Positions 35,416-45,600 of a stretch of DNA of 64,000 nt are shown piece after piece (the first letter of the stretch is position 1; each line of letters begins with the position of its first letter). This stretch comes from Flavobacterium sp. (GTDB lineage Bacteria; Bacteroidota; Bacteroidia; Flavobacteriales; Flavobacteriaceae), in assembly GCF_027484205.1 (NCBI RefSeq), contig NZ_JAIXUB010000012.1, positions 1 through 64,000 on the forward strand, given 5' to 3'. A model generated the notes under the pieces. That model was not told the origin of the DNA. It was given only the letters and a program-made list of their open reading frames with translations, and searched no databases. A program made the translations under genes and the position numbers.

Positions 35416-37030
35416 TCTTTTTTATTGAGTTATAAACTAAAAAATATTTTGTTTCATCTATTTTATTGAATTTATTATAAATGAACCATGCAGTAGGACT
35501 TGCTTCAATTGTTGATTTTTTAAAATCTTCTCCATTTACAAATGATTTTTCAATGAAGATAAAATTCTTTTTATCAGAACAAATCGTGATGAATCGTTTA
35601 CTTTGTCTATTGATTTCATGGTCTAACAACCAATCTCCAGGAAGTTCACTTTTAGAATTGAATAAATAATTTGCCATTGGCATACTCGGTGCTACAATAA
35701 AATTTTCGCCATATTTTGAAATCAATTGTTTTAATTCCAAATGTTTTTCAAAAGTACTTTTATTAGTTTTTATATATTTTAATTTTGGCGAAATGGCTTC
35801 CATAGAATAGTTAAGTTCAAAAATAGAAGTTTCTCTGTAAGGTTTTTTATTTGAAGCAAAAGCAACTAAACAGATTGGTAAAGCTACATAAATATATTTT
35901 TTTGTATTCCATTGAATTTCATTTTCCATTAATGTTGTAAAAGTTAAAATAATTCCTGTAGCAAACAATAATGTGGTTTGGTAACCAAGGCTTATTGAAA
36001 CGGACCAAGAAATACTCATTAAAACTATTAGAGGAAATAAGAAAGTTATTGTTTTTTTCTTTTCAAAATAAGAATAAAGTATTGTTATAATAGCTGCGTC
36101 AAACGCTATAAAGGATGCTATAAAAAACTGACCAATTAAAAATAAAAGTATAGCGATTGACATTAAAAGAAAAGCTATTTTCTTAAGTTGTGGTGCTAAT
36201 TTGATTAAGGTTTGATTTGTTTTTTTGAGGTAAAAGGAAACAATAATCGAAATTATTAAAACAACAATTATAAACCATTTTGCTGATAAAAAAATGTAAT
36301 TATGGATACCAACAAAGTATAAATCTCTTAACTGTAACTCTCCATTTATTTGTTGAATAAAATTTTGCCAAGTTGTTATTTTACATACAAACAATATAAA
36401 TATTCCTAGTAAAATAGAAACATTAAATAAGTAATAAAAGACGGTTCTAAAGTTATGTCTAAGATAAATCCAAACAAAAATTATAATTGGAAATAGATAG
36501 AATGATTGTTTTGATAAAGCTGATAAAAGTGAGAAAAAAGCAATAAAAAAAATAGGTATGAAAGTAATATTTTTATTTTTTGCGATAATCCAAAAAGCGA
36601 TTGATGCAAAAAGTAAGCCATCAGTTGTTGGCCAAGGATAAGGCGGAAAGTTCAACCATGATATTAAAAAACAAACAATTATTAACGCCCATTTATTTAT
36701 TTTTTTCAAGTCATAGATTAGATAAGCACCAGAAATAAAAAAATAAACTTGTGCAACATAACTCAAATAGGCAATAATTCTGAAATAAAAAAACTGTCCT
36801 GTTTCAGGAAGAATTTTCATGAAAAAAGCGTGAAAATAAATTGTTACAGGCGGAAATTTATATATAAAATCTTCATATACATTTTGACCATTTACTATTC
36901 TCCACGCAAAACTCGACATATATCCTGTATCCCAAGTTTCCATGCCATATTGACTTAAAACTAAGCAATAGAGTAGAATTACAATTAATAAAAGTAAAAA
37001 ATAACTATTGTTTTTTTTTAAATAGCCCAT
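35399..37030 (-). CDS. Polytopic GT-C-like glycosyltransferase
   Basis: The 543-residue protein has about eleven transmembrane segments. After the first helix a loop carries METWDTGYMSSF with an acidic residue near 32-37, then YEDFIYKFPPVTIYFHAFF near 55-75. This layout is typical of GT-C enzymes, which take sugars from polyprenyl-phosphate donors in the periplasm. A C-terminal soluble part of about 110 residues follows. The 3' end overlaps the UbiA-like gene by 17 bases. The 5' end overlaps the upstream glycosyltransferase gene by 13 bases. It could use the lipid-linked pentose proposed for its neighbours. Confidence 0.75.
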   Translation of the reverse strand: MGYLKKNNSYFLLLLIVILLYCLVLSQYGMETWDTGYMSSFAWRIVNGQNVYEDFIYKFPPVTIYFHAFFMKILPETGQFFYFRIIAYLSYVAQVYFFISGAYLIYDLKKINKWALIIVCFLISWLNFPPYPWPTTDGLLFASIAFWIIAKNKNITFIPIFFIAFFSLLSALSKQSFYLFPIIIFVWIYLRHNFRTVFYYLFNVSILLGIFILFVCKITTWQNFIQQINGELQLRDLYFVGIHNYIFLSAKWFIIVVLIISIIVSFYLKKTNQTLIKLAPQLKKIAFLLMSIAILLFLIGQFFIASFIAFDAAIITILYSYFEKKKTITFLFPLIVLMSISWSVSISLGYQTTLLFATGIILTFTTLMENEIQWNTKKYIYVALPICLVAFASNKKPYRETSIFELNYSMEAISPKLKYIKTNKSTFEKHLELKQLISKYGENFIVAPSMPMANYLFNSKSELPGDWLLDHEINRQSKRFITICSDKKNFIFIEKSFVNGEDFKKSTIEASPTAWFIYNKFNKIDETKYFLVYNSIKKNEKLP

Positions 37031-38154
37031 GTCATTAAATATTTCTTTGATACTTTTAAATAATCATGTTCCTTTTCAATAAAAGTTCTTGTTCTCTTCC
37101 CAATAGCTATAATTTCATCAGGATTTTCAATTAAAAAAGATAATTCAGCAACTAAATAATCTACATTTGGTAAAGCATTTACAGCCACTTTTTCAGATAG
37201 ATTATAATATGCTTCAAATTCTTTTTCTGCGCCTGTAAAAACTACTTTTCCTTTTGCCATAGCTTCAAGTGCATTATAACCTTGATCAAAGGCATATACC
37301 TGATCTAAAACAATATGGGCTTTATTGTATAGAGAAATATATTCGTTGTATGGCAAATTTTTAGCAACGATAATTTCAATTTTATCTGGATACTTTTGTT
37401 TTAAAACTTCTAACGTTTTTTCAAAAAACGCAATTCCTTTGCTGTGATAAGTTCCTTTATTGATTCCAAGAAAAATTGAAATGGTATCATTAATTTTGTT
37501 TTCAATGAAATCAATTTTAGAGGTATTTATTGGATTTGGTATTAATCCTAAGTAGTTTGATTGATTTTTAATCGGATTAACATAATCAATATCAGAAGCT
37601 ATGACGCCATTTATATTTTCATAAACAAAATCATGCGTTTTTTTTGAACTTGGTTTTAAATAGTCTAAGATGAATTGATATTCTTTTATGTTTTTACTTT
37701 TCTCAAAATAAGGATTCATTATAGAATAGCGTTCTTTTTTTTCAATCAAATGTTGAGCAACTAAATAATCAACGCCACAACAGAGTAAGACTATTTTTTT
37801 ATTGTTTTTGAATATTTTTTTCAATAAAAAACGTTCTAAAAAAGGAAGAGTTTGAATAGGAGCTTCATTAATTAATTGGACAATATCAAAGTTTTTGAGT
37901 TTGTCTAAATGAAAATAAAATCGGATTCCAAATTCAATTTTAATGATGTCAATTTTAAAAATTTTATGAATACTTTTTCTAATGAAAGTGCCTATTTTTG
38001 TTTCACACCAAAATGCTTTTGTTGAATAATCAACAGGATAATTTTTAAAGCCATCACCATTTCCAACAATATAAACTTCGTGACCAAGTTCTATCAATCC
38101 TTCTTTTAAAGAATTGTGCAAACGACTGAATTCACCAATTAATAATATCCTCAC
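37018..38154 (-). CDS. Glycosyltransferase, GT4/GT-B fold
   Basis: The 378-residue protein starts at GTG 38154 (RILLIGEFSRLHNSLKEGL). It has a GT-B fold, with the C-terminal donor-site motif VLDQVYAFDQGYNALEAMAKGK near 285-306, in which the glutamate ALEA corresponds to the E of the usual EX7E. It should transfer a nucleotide-activated sugar to a lipid-linked glycan on the cytoplasmic side. Acceptor and donor are unknown. Its start is only a few bases from the start of the divergent glycosyltransferase gene, and its 3' end overlaps the GT-C-like gene by 13 bases. Confidence 0.82.
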   Translation of the reverse strand: MRILLIGEFSRLHNSLKEGLIELGHEVYIVGNGDGFKNYPVDYSTKAFWCETKIGTFIRKSIHKIFKIDIIKIEFGIRFYFHLDKLKNFDIVQLINEAPIQTLPFLERFLLKKIFKNNKKIVLLCCGVDYLVAQHLIEKKERYSIMNPYFEKSKNIKEYQFILDYLKPSSKKTHDFVYENINGVIASDIDYVNPIKNQSNYLGLIPNPINTSKIDFIENKINDTISIFLGINKGTYHSKGIAFFEKTLEVLKQKYPDKIEIIVAKNLPYNEYISLYNKAHIVLDQVYAFDQGYNALEAMAKGKVVFTGAEKEFEAYYNLSEKVAVNALPNVDYLVAELSFLIENPDEIIAIGKRTRTFIEKEHDYLKVSKKYLMTWAI

Positions 38155-38189
38155 TTTTGTTTATATTTGTTGCTAAAATAAGTAAAAAA

Positions 38190-39299
38190 TTGACCATCAC
38201 AGCAAAAAAAGCATATCGAATTTGCATAGTTTCTGAGCAACTTGCTGAAGGTGGTGCAGAACGTTGTTCGGCGGTTTTATCTAATTTTTTTGTTGCAAAT
38301 AATTGTAATGTTCATCATGTTGTCGTTATTGATAAAATTGAATATCAATATTCAGGAGAGATTTTAAACTTAGGTAAACTAAAGAAAGATTCTTTTTCGC
38401 TGAGCGATAGATTGCTTAGATTTAATGTTTTGCGAAAATTTTTTACCAAAAATAAGTTTGATTTTATAATTGACACCAGAGTAATAAATCGACAATGGCA
38501 GGAGTTTTTTATTGCAAAATGTATTTATAATGCTCCAAAAATTAAGATGGTTCATAGTTTTATGACTCATTTATATTTTCCAAAAAAATCTTTTTTAGCC
38601 AGAAATATTTACTCAAGTTTTGATAAAATTATTTCGGTTTCACAATCAATTGAGACAAAAGTTCAAAATGAGTACAGTTATAAAAATACCAAAACGATTT
38701 ACAATCCTATTGATTTTAATGAGATAGATGAAAAATCATCGGTAAAACTTGATATCGATTTTGATTATATTCTTGCTGTAGGAAACATGAAATCTAATGT
38801 GAAACAGTTTGACCATTTGATAGAATGTTATTCAAAATCTAATTTACCAATAAAAAAAATAAAGTTAATTATAATAGGCGAAGGAAGATTTAAAGAAAGC
38901 CATCAGGAATTGGTAAAGTCTTATAATTTAGAAAGTGAGATTGTTTTTTTAGGTAAAATCAATAATCCTTTCCCTTACTACAAAAAGGCTTTTTTTACAA
39001 TTTTGACTAGCAAAAATGAAGGATTTCCAACAGTTTTACTCGAATCTTTAGCATGTCAAACTCCTGTAGTTACTTACGATTGTCAATCTGGTCCAAATGA
39101 AATAATTCAAAATAATGAAAATGGAATATTAGTTGAAAATCAAAATAAACAGAAATTGATTAATTCTATCAACGAGATGATTGAAAATAAAGACTTATAT
39201 TTACATTGTAAAAGCAATGCAAGAGCAAGTGTTGAAAGGTTTTCTCTCGAAAATATAGGTAATCAATGGTTGCAACTTTTTAATGATTTGAGCAAATGA
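38190..39299 (+). CDS. Glycosyltransferase family 4 protein
   Basis: The protein has about 369 residues if started at TTG 38190 (MTITAKKAYRICIVS); a TTG at 38157 would add 11 residues, and there is no ATG upstream of the domain. GT-B features are SEQLAEGGAERCSAVL near the N-terminus (the glycine-rich loop) and, C-terminal, LTSKNEGFPTVLLESLACQTPVV with the EX7E glutamates. SGPNEII follows. It transfers a sugar during repeat-unit assembly; the donor is unknown. Its 3' end overlaps the FdtA-type gene by four bases (ATGA). Confidence 0.82.
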   Translation: MTITAKKAYRICIVSEQLAEGGAERCSAVLSNFFVANNCNVHHVVVIDKIEYQYSGEILNLGKLKKDSFSLSDRLLRFNVLRKFFTKNKFDFIIDTRVINRQWQEFFIAKCIYNAPKIKMVHSFMTHLYFPKKSFLARNIYSSFDKIISVSQSIETKVQNEYSYKNTKTIYNPIDFNEIDEKSSVKLDIDFDYILAVGNMKSNVKQFDHLIECYSKSNLPIKKIKLIIIGEGRFKESHQELVKSYNLESEIVFLGKINNPFPYYKKAFFTILTSKNEGFPTVLLESLACQTPVVTYDCQSGPNEIIQNNENGILVENQNKQKLINSINEMIENKDLYLHCKSNARASVERFSLENIGNQWLQLFNDLSK

Positions 39300-39688
39300 A
39301 CGTAGAAATTATAGACATTCCAAAAATTGAAAACCCATTTGGAAGTATAGCAATTATTGAAAAAGATGTTATTCCGTTTGAGATAAAAAGAGTTTATTAT
39401 TTGTATGATGTACCAAGTTTTGCCCAACGTGGTGGTCATGCACACAAAAATCTCAATCAAATTCTAATTGCTTTGTCGGGAAGTTTTGATGTAGTTCTAA
39501 AAGATGGTTTTGATACTCAAATTATTACTTTAAATAAACCAAATAAAGGTTTGTTGATTAAAACCAATATCTGGAGAGAGTTAGAAAATTTTTCTTCAGG
39601 TTCAGTGTGTTTGGTATTAGCTTCTGAAGTTTTTGATGAAAATGATTATATCAGAGATTACCAAGATTTTTTAGCTTATATAAAATGA
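39296..39688 (+). CDS. fdtA: dTDP-4-dehydro-6-deoxyglucose 3,4-ketoisomerase (FdtA/WxcM type)
   Basis: This 130-residue cupin has the signature RVYYLYDVPSFAQRGGHAHK (residues about 32-51) with the histidine pair GGHAHK, and the C-terminal VFDENDYIRDYQDFLAYI. Enzymes of this family shift the keto group of dTDP-4-keto-6-deoxyglucose from C4 to C3, which the FdtB/QdtB aminotransferase then uses. The matching aminotransferase is 6.6 kb away at 31587 in the same cluster. FdtA and QdtA differ in C4 stereochemistry, so the final sugar (Fuc3N or Qui3N) is not decided. Overlaps of four bases tie it to both flanking glycosyltransferase genes. Confidence 0.88.
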   Translation: MNVEIIDIPKIENPFGSIAIIEKDVIPFEIKRVYYLYDVPSFAQRGGHAHKNLNQILIALSGSFDVVLKDGFDTQIITLNKPNKGLLIKTNIWRELENFSSGSVCLVLASEVFDENDYIRDYQDFLAYIK

Positions 39689-40782
39689 AAATTTTATACA
39701 TAACTCCAAAAATTAATAATGAAGGTGGTGTGGCAAGAGTACTTTCAGAAAAGACAAACTATCTTATTACTAATTTGGGTTATCAAGTTGGAATAATAAC
39801 TCAAAATGACGGAAACAATCCTTTGTTTTTCGATTTTAATGAAAAAATAAATCTTTTTGATATAAAATTAAAAGGCAACATTTTTAGTTTTATGTATTCT
39901 TACAAACAGCAAATAGAAACTGTAATAAAAAATTTTAAACCAGATTGTATTGTTATTACAGACAATGGTTTGAAAGGTTTTTTATTTAATTATTTTGTAA
40001 AAACTACTTTACCAGTTTATATTGAAATTCATGGCTCGAAGTATAATTTTCAAATGGAAAGAAAGAAAAATACGTTTAATAATATAATTTTCAAGCTTCA
40101 CGTTTTTCTTCGTCAAAAAGGAATTAAGAAATTTTCAAAAGCTATTTTTTTGTCTGAAGAAAGTAAATCCGAATGGGAAATTAACAACTATGAGGTTATT
40201 CCTAACAGTAGTTGGATAAAAACTCAAGAATTTAGTTATTGTGAAAATAAAAAAGTAATCTGTATCGCCAGAAATTCCTACGAAAAAGGTTTGGATAGAT
40301 TGTTCCCAATATGGAAAAAAGTTACTGATAAAAATCCAGATTGGGAATTACTTCTTTATTCTGAAAAAGAGGGTTATTTTGACTTAGATAAACTTATTTT
40401 AAAAAATGATTTATCTAAAAACGTCAGAATTTTAAATTTTGAAAAAAACATTTTGAACAGCTATCTTGAATCTTCAATTTATTTAATGACTTCTAGAGAT
40501 GAAGGAATGCCAATGGTATTAATTGAAGCTATGAGTGTTGGTTTACCAATTATAGCTTTTGATTGTCCTATTGGACCAAAATCATTGATTGAAAATGATG
40601 TAAATGGGTTTTTGGTAAAGGATAATGATTTAGAGGATTTTGCTCATAAAATTATCCAATTGATTGATGATATAGATTTGAGAAAAGAGTTTGGGAAAAA
40701 TAGCATGCTTTTGTCAAGAAAGTACAACTCTGATGATGTTTTAACTAAATGGAAAACTTTTTTTCAAGAAGTTGATAGTTAG
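39685..40782 (+). CDS. Glycosyltransferase family 4 protein
   Basis: This 365-residue GT-B protein has the N-terminal acceptor domain glycine loop TPKINNEGGVARVLSEK at 6-22 and the donor-domain motif MTSRDEGMPMVLIEAMSVGLP near 268-288 with EX7E, followed by CPIGPKSLI. It starts four bases inside the FdtA-type gene (ATGA overlap) and its stop overlaps the convergent GT2 gene by four bases. It probably adds one sugar of the repeat unit. The donor may be the dTDP-amino sugar made by its neighbours; inferred from coupling only. Confidence 0.85.
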   Translation: MKILYITPKINNEGGVARVLSEKTNYLITNLGYQVGIITQNDGNNPLFFDFNEKINLFDIKLKGNIFSFMYSYKQQIETVIKNFKPDCIVITDNGLKGFLFNYFVKTTLPVYIEIHGSKYNFQMERKKNTFNNIIFKLHVFLRQKGIKKFSKAIFLSEESKSEWEINNYEVIPNSSWIKTQEFSYCENKKVICIARNSYEKGLDRLFPIWKKVTDKNPDWELLLYSEKEGYFDLDKLILKNDLSKNVRILNFEKNILNSYLESSIYLMTSRDEGMPMVLIEAMSVGLPIIAFDCPIGPKSLIENDVNGFLVKDNDLEDFAHKIIQLIDDIDLRKEFGKNSMLLSRKYNSDDVLTKWKTFFQEVDS

Positions 40783-41660
40783 TTTTTTAACGTACATAAA
40801 TAGCCCAAACGATATAAATCTAAACTCATCAAACTTGGATTTTTACTAAAAATTAATTTTTTTAAAAGGGATTCAAAAACTCTAAAAAGTAGTTTCACTA
40901 TTATAACTAATTTGTATTTTTTTAGAAATAAATAATGCTTCAATAACGAATTTACTTCACCAATATTTACTTCATTTTCAAGAATTTTTTTTCGTGTTTC
41001 AACAGCACTAAGTGATTTTTTAAAAAATGCTTCGTTGTCTTCAATTCCTCTGTGATATACTTCGTTTTCAATGTGAAGTATTGGAATTTTATTTAAAAAT
41101 AATTGGTAAGCAAAATAAATATCTAAACCATATAAATTATTGTTTTCAGTATAATTGAACTTTTCAAAAATTGTTTTTTTTATTAAAATATTTGCCGAAA
41201 GTATATAATTATAAGGTTTTTGATTCCTCTTTTTTAAATTAATTTCTTCTCTTTCTTTGCCATATTTATATCTTAATGATTTAGAAATAGAAACTTCGAT
41301 GTCTTCATATTTTATTCCGCCAATAACAACTGAATTAGAGTTATTAATATGAGATATATAATTAGAAAGGAAGTTTTTTGTTGTAGGATAAACATCTGAA
41401 TCTAATAATAAAACCCAGTCAAATTTCGCTTTTTCCGATAGAATTTGACGTGTTCTTGTTCTACCTAAATTTGAGCTGTTGGTTTGAAGACAACAATGCT
41501 CAAGATTATTTATTTTTGAATTTTCTTCAACAAATTCTGTACTACAATCGTCTTGAACAATAATTTCATATTCAATTCTTAAATGGTCAGCTTGATTTTT
41601 TAATTCCTCAACTAATGAAAAACAATTGTAATTATATGTAGGAATTAATATGGAAAGCAT
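40779..41660 (-). CDS. Glycosyltransferase family 2 protein
   Basis: The 293-residue GT-A enzyme opens with SILIPTYNYNCFSLVEEL. It has the strand/DD motif YEIIVQDDCSTEF near 34-45, the NLGRTRTRQIL helix near 64-74, and the metal-binding DxD as LLLDSDVYP near 85-93. A C-terminal amphipathic region follows. The gene starts right at the ftsE stop (TAATG overlap), so it is translated from the ftsE message, an unusual partner for a glycosyltransferase. Donor and acceptor are unknown. Confidence 0.86.
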   Translation of the reverse strand: MLSILIPTYNYNCFSLVEELKNQADHLRIEYEIIVQDDCSTEFVEENSKINNLEHCCLQTNSSNLGRTRTRQILSEKAKFDWVLLLDSDVYPTTKNFLSNYISHINNSNSVVIGGIKYEDIEVSISKSLRYKYGKEREEINLKKRNQKPYNYILSANILIKKTIFEKFNYTENNNLYGLDIYFAYQLFLNKIPILHIENEVYHRGIEDNEAFFKKSLSAVETRKKILENEVNIGEVNSLLKHYLFLKKYKLVIIVKLLFRVFESLLKKLIFSKNPSLMSLDLYRLGYLCTLKN

Positions 41661-42343
41661 TAAACAGTTCTTTGAACCACTTCAAATATAGAACCATCTT
41701 CACATTTCAATGTTTTTGATGGAAATTTCATAAGCAATGCATAATCGTGTGTTGCCATGATAATGGTTTTTCCGTTAGCATTAATGTTTTTCAATACTTC
41801 AAGCACTTCTGCACTTGTTTGAGGATCAAGATTTCCTGTAGGTTCATCTGCTAAAATTAGTTCAGGATCGTTTAGCAAAGCTCTTGCAATAGCAACACGT
41901 TGTTGTTCACCTCCAGAAAGTTGGTGAGGCATTTTTGTTGCAAAACCTTTCATGCCCACTTTATCTAAAACTTCGTCAATTTTATTTTGCATTTCAACTA
42001 AATCTGTCCAACCAGTTGCTTTCAATACAAAAAGCATGTTGTCATTCACGCTTCTATCAGGAAGCAATTGAAAATCTTGAAATACAATTCCTATTTTTCT
42101 TCTTAAATAAGGAATATCGTCATCTTTTAAACCGTTTAAATCAAATTCTACAATATGTCCTTCACCTTCAGTCAAAGGCAAATCTCCATAAAGTGTTTTC
42201 ATAAAACTACTTTTTCCTGTTCCTGTTTTTCCAATAATATAAAGGAATTCACCGTGATTTACTTCAAGATTCACTTGCGATAAAATCACTTTATTTTCTT
42301 GATAAATGGTAACGTTTTTTAAAGATAATACAGGTTGTGACAT
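41660..42343 (-). CDS. ftsE: Cell division ABC transporter ATP-binding protein FtsE
   Basis: This 227-residue ABC ATPase works with FtsX to activate peptidoglycan hydrolases at division. Walker A is [13 protein letters not shown] near 37-49, the Q-loop [12 protein letters not shown] near 86-97 (the FtsE-type FQDF.LL.DR sequence), the signature [15 protein letters not shown] near 139-153, Walker [13 protein letters not shown] near 160-171, and the H-loop ATHDY near 193. ftsX is not adjacent; in Bacteroidota it is commonly unlinked. A GT2 gene overlaps its stop. A short heptamer stretch lies just upstream. Confidence 0.92.
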   Translation of the reverse strand: MSQPVLSLKNVTIYQENKVILSQVNLEVNHGEFLYIIGKTGTGKSSFMKTLYGDLPLTEGEGHIVEFDLNGLKDDDIPYLRRKIGIVFQDFQLLPDRSVNDNMLFVLKATGWTDLVEMQNKIDEVLDKVGMKGFATKMPHQLSGGEQQRVAIARALLNDPELILADEPTGNLDPQTSAEVLEVLKNINANGKTIIMATHDYALLMKFPSKTLKCEDGSIFEVVQRTV

Positions 42344-42376
42344 AGGATATTTTGTTTATCGGGTAAAAGTAATAAA

Positions 42377-42410
42377 TTTTAGATATTAGATATTAGATTT
42401 TAGAAATATA
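42377..42410. repeat. Short heptamer array upstream of ftsE
   Basis: TTTTAG ATATTAG ATATTAG ATTTTAG AAATATA reads in seven-base steps. It lies about 35 bases before the ftsE start on the opposite side of its leader and has no coding potential. Confidence 0.55.
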
Positions 42411-42600
42411 AATTTTGTAGTTTCCTAATTTAAGAACTTAACAAGTTGATTTTTATTGTTTACAATCTTTTTTTATATCTTATTTTAATAATTAAATTCT
42501 AAAATTATATTGTTAAGAAAAATGTTTATAATAAAACCAAACAAACGCTCGTTATACATACAAGAGTGATAATTTTGAATGAATAATAAAAATACTACCA

Positions 42601-45600
42601 ATGCAAAAAATAACAGCGTTTATATTCCTCAATTTTTTAGTTGCATTTACAACTTTATCGGCGCAAAAGACTGAAATTTATAATCATCAATTGGCTGAAT
42701 TTGATAAAGCAATTTCGCTCTATGATGATAAACAATATTTAGCAGCTCAAATTCTTTTTGACAAAGTAAAACAAGAGAACAATTCGCTTGATGTTCAGTC
42801 AGATTGTGCTTACTATATTGCTTTTTGTGCTATAAAATTAAATCAAAGCAATGCAGAGCAATTAATGGAAAAATTTGTTGAAGAATATCCAACAAGCTCA
42901 AAACAAAATCAAGCTTACATTGGTGTTTCGCAACACTATTTTGCGCAAGGAAATTATCCGCAAGCACTTCAATATTTTGATAAAGTGGATGAAAGCGGAT
43001 TGACTTATGAAGAATTAGAAAAATTCAATTTCCAAAAAGGATATGCTTATTTCACCGCTAAAAAGAAAAAAGAAGCAACTACCTATTTTAATAAAGTTCA
43101 AAATTCTAAAGAATACGGTTCGCAAGCTAAATACTATTTAGGATTTATGGCTTATGAAGACGATAATTATCAAGAAGCTACAAAACAGTTTGACCAAGTT
43201 TCGGGCGAAGAAAAGTATAAAGAAAAATTGTCTTATTTTCAAGCAGATATGAATTTCAAACTTGGAAATTTCCAAAAAGCTATTGATTTAGGTAAAGCTG
43301 CAATGGAAAAATCTAATGCTTCTGAAAAATCAGAATTGAATAAAATTATCGGAGAAAGCTATTTTAATTTGAAACAATATGGTGAGGCATTGCCTTATTT
43401 GAAAGAATATAAAGGTAAAAAAGGAAAATGGAATAATACCGATTTTTATCAATTAGGATATACTTATTATCAACAAAAGGATTACGAAAATGCTATTTCA
43501 CAATTCAATAAAATTATTGATGGTAATGATTTTGTGGCTCAAAATGCCTATTATCATTTGGGTGAAAGCTACATGAAAACTGATAAGAAGCAACAAGCTT
43601 TAAATGCTTTTAAAATTGCTTCCGAAATGGATTTTGATAAAAAAATTCAAGAAGATGCAAACTTGAATTATGCTAAAATCAGTTATGAAATTGGAAATTC
43701 GTATCAATCAGTTCCAGATGTTTTGTCTTCATTTTTAGCTAAATATCCAAATTCACCAAGCAAAAATGAAATTGAAAACTTATTGATTAATTCTTACATC
43801 ACTTCAAAAAATTATAAAGAAGCTTTGACTTTATTGGAAAAAAATAAAAATCCAGAAAACAGATTGGCGTATCAAAAAGTGACTTTTTATAGAGGTTTAG
43901 AATTATACACCGATGGAAATTATCAAGAAGCTCAGAAGATGTTTGCTAAATCGTTGAAAGAACAAAAAGATGAAAAGTTTTCAGCGAGAGCTACATTCTG
44001 GAAAGCTGAAACCGAATTCACTTTAGATAATTTCAATGAAGCATTACTGAGTTTCAAACAATTTGAAGGAATGACGGAAGCTAAAAATACACCTGAATTC
44101 AAAAATGTAAATTACAACATTGCTTATTGTTATTTCAAACAAAAAGAATATGATCAAGCTGGAAATTATTTTCAAGCTCAAATTGATGCTGTAAAAGACG
44201 ATAAAATTAGATTAAATGATTCTTATTTGCGTCTTGGTGATAGCCGTTTTGTAACCTCTAAGTATTGGCCAGCAATGGATGCTTACAATAAAGCTATCGA
44301 ATTAAAAAGCGTTGATGCTGATTATGCTGCGTTTCAAAAAGCAATTTCATATGGATTTGTAAGTAAAAATGATAAGAAAATTGAAGACTTTAATAAGTTT
44401 TTAGCAACTTTCAAAACCTCTCAATATCGTGATGATGCTTTGTTTGAATTAGGAAATACTTATGTTGCTGATAATAAAACTGATTTAGCAATTAAAACTT
44501 ACGATCAATTATTGTCAGAGTTTAAAAATGGTTCTTATTCGTCAAAAGCGGTTTTACGTCAAGGATTGATTTATTATAATGCAAATAAAGATAATGAAGC
44601 TATTATAAAATTCAAAAAAGTTGCTGCCGATTATCCTAGAACTCCAGAAGCATTGGAGGCAGTTTCAACAGCAAGATTAATTTATGTAGATAACGGAAAA
44701 GTGGACGAATATGCTACTTGGGTTAGAACTTTAGATTTCGTAGAAGTTTCTGATGCTGAATTAGATAATGATACTTATGAAGCGGCAGAAAAACAATATT
44801 TACAAAATAATACTAAACAAGCTATTGCTACTTTGAGTGGTTATGTTGCGAAGTTTCCAAAAGGTATTCATGCTTTGAAAGCTAATTTTTATTTGGCACA
44901 ATCGTATTATGCTGATGGATTGGAAACAAATTCAATTCCAAATTATGAATATGTAATTGCACAATCGAAAAGTGAATTTACAGAACAATCTTTGGCAAGA
45001 TTATGTGAAATTCATTTGAAAAAAGATGATTTTGGTAAAGCAATTCCAGTTTTAAAACGATTAGAAACAGAAGCAGATTTTCCTCAAAACGTGACTTTTG
45101 CACAAGCAAATTTAATGCGAGCGTACTACGCACAAAAAGATTATCCAAACTCAGTAGTTTATGCGGATAAAGTTTTGGCAAATCCCAAAACAGATAATAA
45201 AGTAAAAAGTGATGCACAAATTATCGTAGCACGTTCAGCAATAAAAGCGAATGATGAAGCTAAAGCAAGAACAGCTTATGCTAACTTATTAAAAATTGCT
45301 AAAGGTGAATTAGCCGCAGAAGCGTTGTTTTATGATGCCTATTTCAAAAATAAAGATGGAAAATTCGCCGAGTCTAATAAAGTAGTTCAAAAAATTGCCA
45401 AAGACTATTCTGGATACAAGTATTTTGGTGCTAAAGGTTTAGTAGTCATGGCAAAAAATTATTATGGATTGAAAGACAGTTTTCAAGCAACAGCAATTCT
45501 AGAAAGCGTGATAGAAAATTTTGCTGAATTCACAGATGTTGTCGAAGAAGCTCAAACCGAATTAAATACAATAAAAGCAGAGGAAAGTAAAACGAATTCC

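Noticed and set aside
30613..41660. Mobile element or genomic island carrying the polysaccharide genes
   Set aside because: No integrase, transposase, tRNA or flanking direct repeat was found; only mixed gene orientation hints at recombination.
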